Shown piece by piece: positions 35,286 through 43,525 of a DNA stretch of 64,000 nt. The position numbers and the translations under genes were made by a program. Position 1 is the stretch's first letter, and each line of letters opens with the position of its first letter. The notes beneath the pieces are model-generated. The model was not told the DNA's origin, did no database searches, and saw only the letters and a program-made list of their open reading frames with translations. Origin of the DNA: Novosphingobium sp. 9U (GTDB lineage: Bacteria > Pseudomonadota > Alphaproteobacteria > Sphingomonadales > Sphingomonadaceae); the NCBI RefSeq assembly GCF_902506425.1, contig NZ_LR732469.1:2408770-2472769 (forward strand), in the 5' to 3' direction.

Positions 35286-35457
35286 GCGGCTTCAGGTAGG
35301 ACGCGAAAGCCTGCAGGTCGACCTGAACATACGGCCGCTTTCGCAACGTGTGTCGCTATTCACTGGCCGTTCGCACCCGCCGCGGAGGCGCCAGGCTTCG
35401 GCCTAGATGTCGCGCTCGTCGAGGAGGAGTAACTGACGCAGACTGAGGTAATCGTGC

Positions 35458-35925
35458 CTAGTGAACGGCGCAGCGACTGCAGGTACCGCGCACTTCGATT
35501 ACCGGGCGCGCGGCCAGGAAGCCCATCCGACCTGCGGCCTGGCGCACGCCTTCGGAGATCATGTCGTCATCGACGTGCTGAGTTTCACCGCAGGCATCGC
35601 AGATCAGGAAGATGCAATCGTGCCGGCACTCGGGGTGTGCGTTGGCGATATAGGCGTTTTCGCTCTCGATGCGCTGTGCGACATTGGCTGCCACGAAGAG
35701 GTCCAGGATCCGATAGACGCTGTTGGCAGCGATGCGGCGGCCTTCCGATTTCGTCATGGCCTCGGCCACGTCGTAGGCAGACGCGGGCTTCTCGAACCCT
35801 GTCAGTACGCCGAACACGCCCGCCCGCATCGGCGTCCACTGTTCCCCAGCGGCCAGCACGGCATTGCGGGCCGCCTCTTCCAGGTCTTTGCCGCGAAGGG
35901 CCGTGTGCTGATGCGAACTGTCCAT
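35458..35925 (-). CDS. zur: Fur-family zinc uptake regulator (Zur-like)
   Basis: 155 residues with a winged-helix N-terminal half (about 20-85, NSVYRILDLFVAANVAQRIE) and a metal-binding C-terminal half with HDCIFLICDACGE and the two structural zinc pairs C109-x2-C112 and C149-x2-C152. His and Cys at 97-104 (HPECRHDC) are likely regulatory ligands. It is divergent from a ZnuD-like TonB receptor, with repeat elements in the 156-bp gap, which supports Zur rather than Fur or PerR. Under zinc it would repress the receptor. Confidence 0.88.
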   Translation of the reverse strand: MDSSHQHTALRGKDLEEAARNAVLAAGEQWTPMRAGVFGVLTGFEKPASAYDVAEAMTKSEGRRIAANSVYRILDLFVAANVAQRIESENAYIANAHPECRHDCIFLICDACGETQHVDDDMISEGVRQAAGRMGFLAARPVIEVRGTCSRCAVH

Positions 35926-36002
35926 GCCGGCTCATATATTGGCGCAAGCCCCTTGGCGCAATCGGGCTAGGAGGGCACGGCAGCGCGGTAGCGCGGTAGC
36001 GC

Positions 36003-36039
36003 GATATAACGTTACAGAAATTGTTTGATATAACGATAC
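36003..36039. promoter_or_regulatory. Candidate Zur operators in zur / znuD-like gap
   Basis: Two direct copies of a GATATAACG(T/A)TAC element occur at 36003-36015 and 36027-36039, 24 bp apart. The first contains the palindrome TAACGTTA. They lie between divergent zur and the receptor gene, 43 bp ahead of the receptor ATG, in a locally AT-rich stretch. Fur-family regulators bind such AT-rich dyads. An unrelated 8-bp tandem repeat (gcgcggta) sits just before at about 35983-36000. Confidence 0.5.
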
Positions 36040-36081
36040 ATCGAGCATAGTGGCGTCGCATCCGGTCCAGGGAACGTCACC

Positions 36082-38244
36082 ATGAGTCTTATCTTTCGCT
36101 TTTCCGTCAGCTCCCTTGTCCTCGCCTGGGCTATGCCGGTCCTTGCGCAGACGGCGAGCGACCCGGCTGCTCAAGTCAGCGCCCCGTCATCACGCCAGTC
36201 GGCAGTCGGCCGCGAGATTATCGTCACCGCGCCAGTCTCGCGCAGCGAGCAGGACGTGCTGCAGGGAACCTCGGTGCTTGCCGGCGAGGCGTTGACCCGA
36301 AACTTGCGTCCCTCAATCGGCGAGACGCTGGCCAAGCTGCCGGGCGTTTCGGCCACCTCATTCGGCCCCAGCGCCTCGCGCCCGATCCTGCGCGGCTTCC
36401 AGGGCGAGCGCGTTCGCGTGCTGACCGACGGGATCGGATCGGTCGACGTCAGCAACACGTCCGTGGACCATGCCGTGGTGATCGACCCGCTGCTCGCCGA
36501 GCGTGTGGAAGTGCTGCGCGGGCCCTCCGCGCTGCTGTTCGGTTCTTCGGCGGTCGGGGGCGTCGTCAACGTGATCGACACGCGCATACCCCGTACCATC
36601 CCTGGGAACGGCTATCGGGTCAGTGGCATCGCCAGCTACGGCTCGGCGGCGCAGGAGCGTTCGGGCGAGGTCGCCGGCGATGTCGCGCTGGGTGACAAGT
36701 TCGTGGTCCACGCCGATGGTTCGTATCTGAAGACCGACGATCTGCGCATCGGTGGCCATGCGCTTTCACCTACGGCGCGAGCGGCCGCACTCTCGCAAGT
36801 CGGGCTGCCCCAGGACTCGGAAGAGCCAATCGACTTCGCGGGCTCCGCAGCAATCAAGGGCCGGCTGCCCAACAGCGCCGCCAAGACCTGGACCGCGGGC
36901 GTTGGCGCTAGCCTGATCACCGACACCGGACAACTGGGCGTCAGCTACAGCCACTATGACAGCTTCTACGGCGTGCCGGTGCGCTATGCGACGGAAATCG
37001 GGCAGGAGCAGGAGGCGCCGCGGCTGGACCTCAAGCAGGACCGCGTCGACTTGCGCGGGGAGGTGGACACCGGCGGTGGTTTCCTGGATCGCATTCGCGT
37101 TCGTGCCGCCCATGCCACCTACCGCCATTTCGAGCTGGAGGAGAATGGCGAGATCGGCACCGCCTTCTACAACAACGGGCTGGAGGGGCGGCTCGAGTTT
37201 GTGCAGGCGCGCCGCGGGGTCTGGTCGGGCGCATCGGGCGTGCAATACTTCAATCGCCGCTTCAATGTGGTGGGCGAAGAAGCCTTCCTGCCGCGCAACG
37301 AGAGCGACCAGACCGGCCTGTTCACGCTGCAGCAGTTCAACTTCGGTGCGCTCAAGGCCGAGGCGGGCGCCCGGTACGAGTGGTCGAACCTCAAGGCCGG
37401 CAGCGATGAAGACGCGCGTTTCTTTGAAGGGCGGCGCAGCTTTCATGCCTTTTCGGGATCGCTCGGCGCCTCGTACGGGCTGACCGATGACATCCGCATC
37501 GGTGTCAGCGGATCGTACACCGAGCGCGCGCCTTCGGCCGAAGAGCTGTTCGCCAACGGCGGCCATGCCGGCACCCAGGCCTACGAACTGGGCAACCCGA
37601 ACTTCGGCCTGGAGAAGGGCTGGGGTCTAGAGGCGACCCTGCACGCGCACACCGATCGTGTGAGCTTCGACGCCTCGGCCTATTACAACCGGTTCTCGAA
37701 CTACATCTATCAGAACCAGCTGGATCAAGGCGTGTGCGCCGCCGGGGCGCTGCAGTATGGCGCCGTCGGTCGCCAGGTCGATCTGCCGTGCTTCCAGTAC
37801 CAGCAAGCCGATGCGCGTTATTATGGCTTCGAGGCGGACGTGTCGGCACAGCTCCTGACGCTGGGCACGACGAAGATCAACGCCGACATCCTGGGCGACT
37901 ACGTCCGCGCCAACGTCATCGATGAGGGGCCGGTGCCGCGCATCCCCGCGCCGCGTGTGCTCGGCGGTCTTGAAGCACAGGGCGACACCTTCAGTGCCCG
38001 CGCCGAAGTTGAGCATGTGTTCGAGCAGAACCGCACTGCCGACTTCGAGACATCGACCGATGCCTACACGATGGTCAACGCCAGCGTCAGCTTGTCGCCT
38101 TTCGGCAAGGACAACAAGACGCAAGTGATCCTCAGTGCCAACAATCTCTTCGACGTGACGGCGCGCCGGGCGGCGAGTTTCCTCAAGGATTTCGCGCCGC
38201 TTGCTGGGCGGGATCTGCGCGCGACCATACGTTTCGCGATCTGA
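36082..38244 (+). CDS. TonB-dependent receptor, ZnuD-like (probable zinc uptake)
   Basis: 720 residues. Signal peptide to about residue 23 (MPVLAQ). Plug motifs are SIGETLAKLPGVSATSFGP, RPILRGFQGERVRVLTDG and VEVLRGPSALLFGSSAVGG, all typical of the ZnuD/ HmuR-like branch. The barrel ends with the LRATIRFAI terminal strand. Divergent zur and the AT-rich repeats support zinc-responsive expression. In Neisseria and Caulobacter the related receptors import zinc under Zur; this is the family-based assignment here. Confidence 0.9.
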   Translation: MSLIFRFSVSSLVLAWAMPVLAQTASDPAAQVSAPSSRQSAVGREIIVTAPVSRSEQDVLQGTSVLAGEALTRNLRPSIGETLAKLPGVSATSFGPSASRPILRGFQGERVRVLTDGIGSVDVSNTSVDHAVVIDPLLAERVEVLRGPSALLFGSSAVGGVVNVIDTRIPRTIPGNGYRVSGIASYGSAAQERSGEVAGDVALGDKFVVHADGSYLKTDDLRIGGHALSPTARAAALSQVGLPQDSEEPIDFAGSAAIKGRLPNSAAKTWTAGVGASLITDTGQLGVSYSHYDSFYGVPVRYATEIGQEQEAPRLDLKQDRVDLRGEVDTGGGFLDRIRVRAAHATYRHFELEENGEIGTAFYNNGLEGRLEFVQARRGVWSGASGVQYFNRRFNVVGEEAFLPRNESDQTGLFTLQQFNFGALKAEAGARYEWSNLKAGSDEDARFFEGRRSFHAFSGSLGASYGLTDDIRIGVSGSYTERAPSAEELFANGGHAGTQAYELGNPNFGLEKGWGLEATLHAHTDRVSFDASAYYNRFSNYIYQNQLDQGVCAAGALQYGAVGRQVDLPCFQYQQADARYYGFEADVSAQLLTLGTTKINADILGDYVRANVIDEGPVPRIPAPRVLGGLEAQGDTFSARAEVEHVFEQNRTADFETSTDAYTMVNASVSLSPFGKDNKTQVILSANNLFDVTARRAASFLKDFAPLAGRDLRATIRFAI

Positions 38245-38263
38245 CGACCGGCAGGCCTCGGCT

Positions 38264-39517
38264 TTACGGCTGAGTGCCGAGCGGCTGAGTGTCGGGTGCC
38301 ACTTCTTCCGCCTTGCGCCTGCCGTCGAGCAGCAGGAGCAGGGCGGCGCCCGCCAGCACGGCTGTGGCGACGATCCGCAGGTACAGATCGTAGCTTCCGG
38401 TCCTGGCCAGCGTGTAGCTGAGCAACAACGCGCCAGAGGCTGTCGAGAGCGACATGGCCGCCGTCAACAGACCGAGCGTGGAGCTGTAGACGCGCACGCC
38501 GAAGTGGCGGGCAACCAGGAATGCGACGACGTCGCCCTCCGCTCCGAATGCGAAGCCCAGGCAGAAGACGGCAAAGGTGATGACGGCCGGTGTGTCGAAG
38601 CTGGAGGCGAGGAGGAACAGGCCCAGGCTAGGCAAGGCCAGGCTGATGACCGAGGTGAGCCTGGCATTGAACCTGTCCAGCGCTGCTCCAGTCACGAAGC
38701 GGCCGGCCAGCATGCCCACAGACACCGTGCTGAGCATCACCGCCGCATCGCTCCCGCTGATGCCGTTCGCCAGCAGCACCAGCTTCAGCTGCACCAGGAT
38801 GATCGTCTGGGGCAGATTGCATAGCAGCATGGCGCCGAGCAGGATCCAGAACGCCGGCGTACGCAGGATCTGCGGATAGTCCTCGCGCGCGCGTCGCTTG
38901 GGTGCCGCTGCAGTGCCGGCGGGGCGATCGCTCGGCAGCAGCAGGAAGGTTATCAAGCCCGCGACCGCCGTCGCAATCGCCACCGCCTGATAGCTCGCTC
39001 GCCAACCATTCGCTTCGACATAGCCATTCAACAGCGGCGCGATGACGATGCCCGCCAGCGCTGGGCCGGACGCGACGATTGCTAGGGCAAGGCCGCGCGC
39101 ATGGACGATGTGCTGCACCGCCGCCCGGGTGTAGACGGTCGATGTCGTCGTGACGCAGATCAGGCTGTGAAAGGCGAAGATTGTGACATAGACCCACAGC
39201 GCTCCGTCCATCAGGCTGTAGGCGAGGTAGACCAGCGGCAACGTCACCTGGCCGATCAGCGCGGTCCAGCGCACGCCGATGGTATCTGCGAGGCGGCCCA
39301 CGAAGGGGAAGACGAAGGACATCAGCAGCGCCAGGCTACCCACCGCGGCGAACTGGGCCATGGGCCAGCCCGTATCCTTCAGCAGCGTAGGCGCGATAGT
39401 GCTGGTGATCACGCCCACCACTGACATGCCGCTGCCCATGCCGATGGTCGCGGCCAGCAGAGGGCGCCAGTTTCGGCTCAGTTCCGCAAGGTAGGTCAAT
39501 CGCAAGCCTCTCGTCAC
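38264..39517 (-). CDS. Major facilitator superfamily transporter
   Basis: 417 residues, 12 predicted membrane spans. Between spans 2 and 3 it has FVGRLADTIGVRW, the MFS motif A variant, and the central loop is short and basic (APKRRAREDYP). Possibly of the monocarboxylate/oxalate-formate-antiporter-like group. The GTG at 39517 has no good ribosome site; TTG 39499 has GAGAGG 7 nt upstream and may be the true start. It is divergent from the MarR-led operon (269 bp apart), so it may be coregulated and carry that pathway's substrate. Confidence 0.88.
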   Translation of the reverse strand: MTRGLRLTYLAELSRNWRPLLAATIGMGSGMSVVGVITSTIAPTLLKDTGWPMAQFAAVGSLALLMSFVFPFVGRLADTIGVRWTALIGQVTLPLVYLAYSLMDGALWVYVTIFAFHSLICVTTTSTVYTRAAVQHIVHARGLALAIVASGPALAGIVIAPLLNGYVEANGWRASYQAVAIATAVAGLITFLLLPSDRPAGTAAAPKRRAREDYPQILRTPAFWILLGAMLLCNLPQTIILVQLKLVLLANGISGSDAAVMLSTVSVGMLAGRFVTGAALDRFNARLTSVISLALPSLGLFLLASSFDTPAVITFAVFCLGFAFGAEGDVVAFLVARHFGVRVYSSTLGLLTAAMSLSTASGALLLSYTLARTGSYDLYLRIVATAVLAGAALLLLLDGRRKAEEVAPDTQPLGTQP

Positions 39518-39751
39518 GCGGAGCAGTACGCGCTGCCCCGATCTCTACGGTTTCCGCTCGCTCAACTGACGGGCAGACGATGCTGCAGAGAAGCCCGCAC
39601 GCACCATGGTCGACGCCTCCGGCTCAGGCGGGGGCTCGGCGCGCGCAGTCAATCCGAATGCAAGCGCATCATCAAGCTTTGGCAACCAACCGCGGCGGCG
39701 ATGACGCCGTGGCGATATCCCCACATGATCACTGGTTGAGCCTGCGTCTAA

Positions 39752-39769
39752 TTGACACCATCGTGTCAA
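39752..39769. promoter_or_regulatory. Perfect 18-bp palindromic operator, MarR gene promoter
   Basis: TTGACAC-CATC-GTGTCAA: two perfectly inverted 7-bp arms around 4 bp, 17 bp upstream of the marR-family ATG. The TTGACA arm could also be a -35 element, so binding would block the promoter. MarR dimers bind such 16-20 bp dyads, so autorepression is likely. Confidence 0.7.
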
Positions 39770-39786
39770 ACTGACATCTGAGCACC

Positions 39787-40275
39787 ATGTCGACACGCTG
39801 GAAAGCAAGGCACCCGCTGGCGGGACTCTCGGACGAGGTGATCCGCCTGAACGGCCGCCTCAAGAGCCTGTTTGCGGATGCGCGGCGGCCCGACGGGCTT
39901 GGCGACTCCGAACTGACTGTCCTCAACGCTGTGGTCGAGGCGGAGCGGCCGCCGACCGTTTCTCAGATCGGCCGCTCGCTCGGGCAGCCAAGGCAGATCG
40001 TACAGCGTGCCGCGAACTCGCTGATCGACGCCGGTCTGATCGAGACGCAACCCAACCCGGATCACAAGCGCGCCGTCCTGCTCTGCCCGACTAAGCTGGG
40101 CACCGACAAGAAGCGCGCATTCGATGCGCGGGCCGATGCGCTGGCCGCCGCGATCGCGGGCGGAATGGATGCGCAGCAGATCGAGGCGGCTGCCGCGGCG
40201 CTGCGGGTCCTGCGCAAGGACCTCGAAGTGCGGCTTCGCGAATACGAGCGCGCCAACGACGCGGTGGGAGCCTGA
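39787..40275 (+). CDS. MarR-family transcriptional regulator
   Basis: 162 residues. The winged helix-turn-helix spans about residues 35-105 (VSQIGRSLGQPRQIVQRAANS recognition region, then the wing near NPDHKRAVLLCPT). The last helix ends in a charged dimerisation tail. It is the first gene of an operon: the next gene begins 2 nt after its stop. A perfect palindrome precedes it. It likely senses a substrate or CoA ester of the operon's pathway. Confidence 0.92.
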   Translation: MSTRWKARHPLAGLSDEVIRLNGRLKSLFADARRPDGLGDSELTVLNAVVEAERPPTVSQIGRSLGQPRQIVQRAANSLIDAGLIETQPNPDHKRAVLLCPTKLGTDKKRAFDARADALAAAIAGGMDAQQIEAAAAALRVLRKDLEVRLREYERANDAVGA

Positions 40276-40276
40276 C

Positions 40277-41347
40277 GTGGACGCCGATCTCGACAAACTT
40301 GCACCCACAGGGCCGCTGACCGAATGGCTCGACGCGAACGTACCGGAGCTTGGCTCGGGCCCGCTTCGCTCCTCGCTCCTGTCCGGGGGCACTTCCAACG
40401 TGGTGCTGACGCTAGATCGTGGCGAGAAGCCGATGGTGATGCGCCGCCCGCCCGCCGTGCCGCCTCCAGGCGCCGAGAAGGGCGTGCTGCGCGAGGCGCG
40501 GATCCTAACCGCTCTCAAGCAGACCGACGTGCCGCATCCAATCTGCTACGGCGCCTGCGCGGACGATAGCGTCGTCGGCGCGCCGTTCTACGTGATGGAG
40601 AAGGTCGAGGGTTGGGCGCCCAACTTGCGCGACGAGAAGATCCACAACGAGCCGCCGTTCGATCGCATGCCTTACGAGTATGGCATCCCCTTCGCGATCG
40701 TCGACGGGCTGATCGCGCTCGCCAATGTCGACTACGAGGCGATCGGGCTGGGCGACTATGGCAAGCCGGGCAAGTTCCTGGAGCGGCAGGTCGATCGCTG
40801 GGCTGGCCAGCTCTCCAGCTATCCAGAGAGATACAAGGGTTATGAGCGGCGCGAGCTGCCGGGCTATGCCGAGACCGAGGAGTGGCTTCGTGGCTCGACC
40901 CTGCCCACCGAGGTGCGCGGAATCATCCACGGCGATGTCGGCACGCCCAATATGATGTTCCATCATGGACCCCCGGCGCGGCTGGCGGCGATGATCGATT
41001 GGGAGCTCTCCACCATCGGCGACCCGATGATCGACATGGGCTGGTTCACCGGCGGCATGCGCGACGAGGACGATCTCGGCCGCACGTTTCCGACCGCACT
41101 GAACAACCCGGAGCACTTCCCGACGCGGCAGGAGCTCGGGCGCTATTATTGCGCCGGCACTGGCCGCGACATTCGCGACTTCGACTGGTTCAGCGTTTTG
41201 TCGAAGTTCAAGTCGGGATGCCTGCTGGAATACAAGGTGGCCCAAGCGGAGGCGGGCATTCTGCCTAAGGACGTCGGACGGTTCTTCGCGCGCATCGTCG
41301 AGAGCTGCTTTGTGGACACCGCCAAGATGGTGAAAAGACTGAAGTGA
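40277..41347 (+). CDS. APH-fold kinase of the acyl-CoA dehydrogenase-associated type (ACAD10/11 N-domain / LvaA-like)
   Basis: About 356 residues from GTG 40277, with GGGAG 7 nt upstream inside the marR end. The catalytic loop is intact: HGDVGTPNMMFHH, followed by the metal segment AMIDWELSTIGDPMIDMGW. This subgroup (cd05154-like) accompanies acyl-CoA dehydrogenases and in animals is fused to one (ACAD10/11). In Pseudomonas putida LvaA of this family phosphorylates the 4-hydroxyl of 4-hydroxyacyl-CoA. The next gene here is an acyl-CoA dehydrogenase, so the same chemistry is a good inference. Confidence 0.92.
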   Translation: MDADLDKLAPTGPLTEWLDANVPELGSGPLRSSLLSGGTSNVVLTLDRGEKPMVMRRPPAVPPPGAEKGVLREARILTALKQTDVPHPICYGACADDSVVGAPFYVMEKVEGWAPNLRDEKIHNEPPFDRMPYEYGIPFAIVDGLIALANVDYEAIGLGDYGKPGKFLERQVDRWAGQLSSYPERYKGYERRELPGYAETEEWLRGSTLPTEVRGIIHGDVGTPNMMFHHGPPARLAAMIDWELSTIGDPMIDMGWFTGGMRDEDDLGRTFPTALNNPEHFPTRQELGRYYCAGTGRDIRDFDWFSVLSKFKSGCLLEYKVAQAEAGILPKDVGRFFARIVESCFVDTAKMVKRLK

Positions 41348-41349
41348 TC

Positions 41350-41376
41350 CTCTCCCGCAGGGGAGGACTGGGAGAG
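41350..41376. repeat. REP-like GC palindrome covering the ACAD ribosome site
   Basis: CTCTCCC (41350-41356) pairs perfectly with GGGAGAG (41370-41376). An alternative, tighter hairpin CTCCC-gcag-GGGAG uses the same left arm. The right outer arm is the Shine-Dalgarno of the following ACAD gene. Similar CTC(T)CCC...GGGGAG elements are scattered in alphaproteobacterial spacers; a related one is at 43468-43489. Confidence 0.5.
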
Positions 41377-41379
41377 ACC

Positions 41380-42705
41380 ATGATTGATTTTTCCATCGAA
41401 CCCGAATTCCAGGCCAAGCTCGACTGGATGGACCGCTTCGTCCGCGACGAGTGCGAGACGATGGACTTGCTGTTCCCCGAGCAGGGCGCACAGTTCGATC
41501 CCGGCTACAAGGCGGCCAAGCGCCACCTGAAGCCGCTGCAGGAGCAGGTGAAGGCGCAAGGCTTGTGGGCCTGCCACCTTGGCCCACACCTGGGCGGACC
41601 CGGCTATGGCCAGGTCAAGCTCGGCCTGATGAACGAGATCATCGGCCGCTCGACCTGGGCGCCGACCGTGTTCGGCACCGCCGCGCCCGACACCGGCAAT
41701 GCCGAGATCCTGGCGCTGTTCGGCACGCCTGAGCAGAAGCAGAAGTATCTCGGGCCCCTGATGGCCGGCGACATCGTCTCGTGCTTCTCGATGACCGAGC
41801 CGCAGGGCGGCGCCGATCCCGACGTGTTTACGTGCCGAGCCACGCTGGACGGTGACGAGTGGGTGATCGATGGTGAGAAGTGGTTCTCGTCCAATGCCCG
41901 GTTCGCCAGCTTCCTGCTGGTCATCGCGGTGACTGATCCCGAAGCTGCGCTGACCGAGCGGATGAGCATGTTCATCGTGCCCGCCGAGACGCCCGGCATC
42001 GAGATCCTGCGCAACGTCGCCATCGCCGGCGACTTCGACCCCGAGAACGGTCACCACGCGCACATCCGCTACAACCAGGTGCGCGTGCCCCTCGACCACA
42101 TGCTGGGCGAGCGTGGCGGTGGCTTCAAGGTGGCGCAGGCGCGGCTGGGCGGCGGGCGCATCCACCATGCCATGCGCACCGTCGGCATGTGCAACCGTGC
42201 GCTCGACATGATGCTGGAGCGTGCCGCGTCGCGCACCACCAAGGGCAAGCCGCTGGGCGAGCACCAGATGGTGCAGGCCAAGATCGCGGACTCGATCATC
42301 GAGCTCGAGCAGTTTCGCCTGTTGGTGCTTAAGACCGCCTGGCTGATCGATGAGATCGAGGCCGGCCGCATGAAGCACGGGGCCGCGCGCAAGCACATCG
42401 GCATGTGCAAGGTAGCGATGGCCTCGGTCTACGCCAACGTCGTGGGGCGGGCGCTAGAGATCCACGGATCGCTGGGGATCAGCCTCGATATGCCGCTCGC
42501 CAAGTGGTACGGTGGCAACATGGCGCTGGCCTTCGCCGACGGCCCGACCGACGCGCACCGCAGCCAGCTCGCCCGTGCCTACCTCAAGCGCGCAAAGCCT
42601 GCCGATGGCGTGTTCCCCTCCGAACACATCCCCACCCGCACCGCCAAGGCGCTGGAGCGCTACCCCGATGCGCGCAATCCTGAGATCGTGGCGGAGACCG
42701 TCTGA
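41380..42705 (+). CDS. Acyl-CoA dehydrogenase (ACAD10/11- / LvaC-like)
   Basis: 441 residues from ATG 41380 (GGGAGAG directly upstream). FAD/acyl-CoA motifs include FSMTEPQGGADP, WVIDGEKWFSSNARFA, and GGRIHHAMRTVGMCNRALDM; the C-terminal helical domain contains the ALEIHGSLGIS stretch. Length and motifs match the ACAD10/11-like subgroup. Directly preceded by the APH-fold kinase, the arrangement expected for conversion of 4-phosphoacyl-CoA by elimination to a 2,3- or 3,4-enoyl-CoA. An ordinary alpha,beta-dehydrogenase role cannot be excluded. Confidence 0.93.
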   Translation: MIDFSIEPEFQAKLDWMDRFVRDECETMDLLFPEQGAQFDPGYKAAKRHLKPLQEQVKAQGLWACHLGPHLGGPGYGQVKLGLMNEIIGRSTWAPTVFGTAAPDTGNAEILALFGTPEQKQKYLGPLMAGDIVSCFSMTEPQGGADPDVFTCRATLDGDEWVIDGEKWFSSNARFASFLLVIAVTDPEAALTERMSMFIVPAETPGIEILRNVAIAGDFDPENGHHAHIRYNQVRVPLDHMLGERGGGFKVAQARLGGGRIHHAMRTVGMCNRALDMMLERAASRTTKGKPLGEHQMVQAKIADSIIELEQFRLLVLKTAWLIDEIEAGRMKHGAARKHIGMCKVAMASVYANVVGRALEIHGSLGISLDMPLAKWYGGNMALAFADGPTDAHRSQLARAYLKRAKPADGVFPSEHIPTRTAKALERYPDARNPEIVAETV

Positions 42706-43461
42706 GTGGACCCGCTGTTCGACTTCACCGGCAAGGTGGCGCTGGTCACCGGCGGCTCGCGCGGGCTGGGCTACCAGATGGTGCGTGCCTTTGCCGAGCG
42801 CGGGGCGAACGTCATCGTCGTCAGTCGCAAGCTGGAGGCGTGTGAGGCAGTCTGTGAGGAGATGCGGGGGCTAGGCCGGACGGCTCTGGCGATCTCCGCG
42901 CACGTCGGCCGCTGGGACGAGTGCGATCGGTTGGTCGAGGAAGGCTATGCCGCATTCGGGCGTGTGGATATCCTTGTGAACAACGCCGGGATGAGCCCGC
43001 GAGCGCCCAGCCACGAGGTTACGGAAAAGCTGTTCGATTCCGTGCTGAACCTGAACTTCAAAGGGCCGTTCCGGCTATCCAGCCTGATCGCCAAGCGCAT
43101 GTTCGATGCTGGCGAAGCTGGAGAGGCGGGCGGGTGCATCATCAACGTCACCTCCTCAGGCTCGATGATGCCGTTGCCGCAGGTCGTTCCCTATGGCTCG
43201 TCCAAGGCGGCGTTGAACGCGATGGGTCGTAGCCTCGCCTGGGAGTACGCGCCACACGTGCGGGTCAACACGCTCTCGCCTGGCGCCTTTCGCACCGACA
43301 TCGTGGAGGCTTGGCCGGACAAGGGCAGGGGACCGATCCCGATCCCGCGCGGCCATGCCGCCGAGCCCGAGGACATTGTCACGGCGGCACTGTTCCTGGC
43401 GAGCCCGGCTTCAGCGAACGTCACTGGCTCGATCGTACGGTGCGATGGCGGGCAGCATTGA
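42706..43461 (+). CDS. Short-chain dehydrogenase/reductase in MarR operon
   Basis: 251 residues, GTG start at 42706 immediately after the ACAD stop, so translation is coupled. TGGSRGLG is at about residues 15-22, NNAGMSPR follows, and catalytic Y163-x3-K167 is in PYGSSKAAL. An NAD(P)-dependent classical SDR. In the P. putida levulinate operon an SDR (LvaD) accompanies the kinase and ACAD and makes the 4-hydroxyacyl-CoA from the 4-oxo compound; the parallel is suggestive. Confidence 0.92.
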   Translation: MDPLFDFTGKVALVTGGSRGLGYQMVRAFAERGANVIVVSRKLEACEAVCEEMRGLGRTALAISAHVGRWDECDRLVEEGYAAFGRVDILVNNAGMSPRAPSHEVTEKLFDSVLNLNFKGPFRLSSLIAKRMFDAGEAGEAGGCIINVTSSGSMMPLPQVVPYGSSKAALNAMGRSLAWEYAPHVRVNTLSPGAFRTDIVEAWPDKGRGPIPIPRGHAAEPEDIVTAALFLASPASANVTGSIVRCDGGQH

Positions 43462-43467
43462 CCGACT

Positions 43468-43489
43468 CCCCTCTCGCTTGCGGAAGGGG
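43468..43489. repeat. REP-like GC palindrome in operon spacer
   Basis: CCCCT (43468-43472) and AGGGG (43485-43489) flank a 12-nt ctcgcttgcgga loop. The layout CCCCTCTCGCTTGCGG...AGGGG is of the short palindromic repeat type found in sphingomonad spacers and resembles the element at 41350-41376. It may attenuate or stabilise the operon transcript. Confidence 0.4.
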
Positions 43490-43525
43490 GGACGTGACCA
43501 TATCCTTTGTCCTTGGGAGTTTTGG

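Noticed and set aside
35983-36003. 8-bp tandem gcgcggta repeats as a minisatellite or attachment site
   Set aside because: Only two and a half short copies, with no mobile gene nearby.
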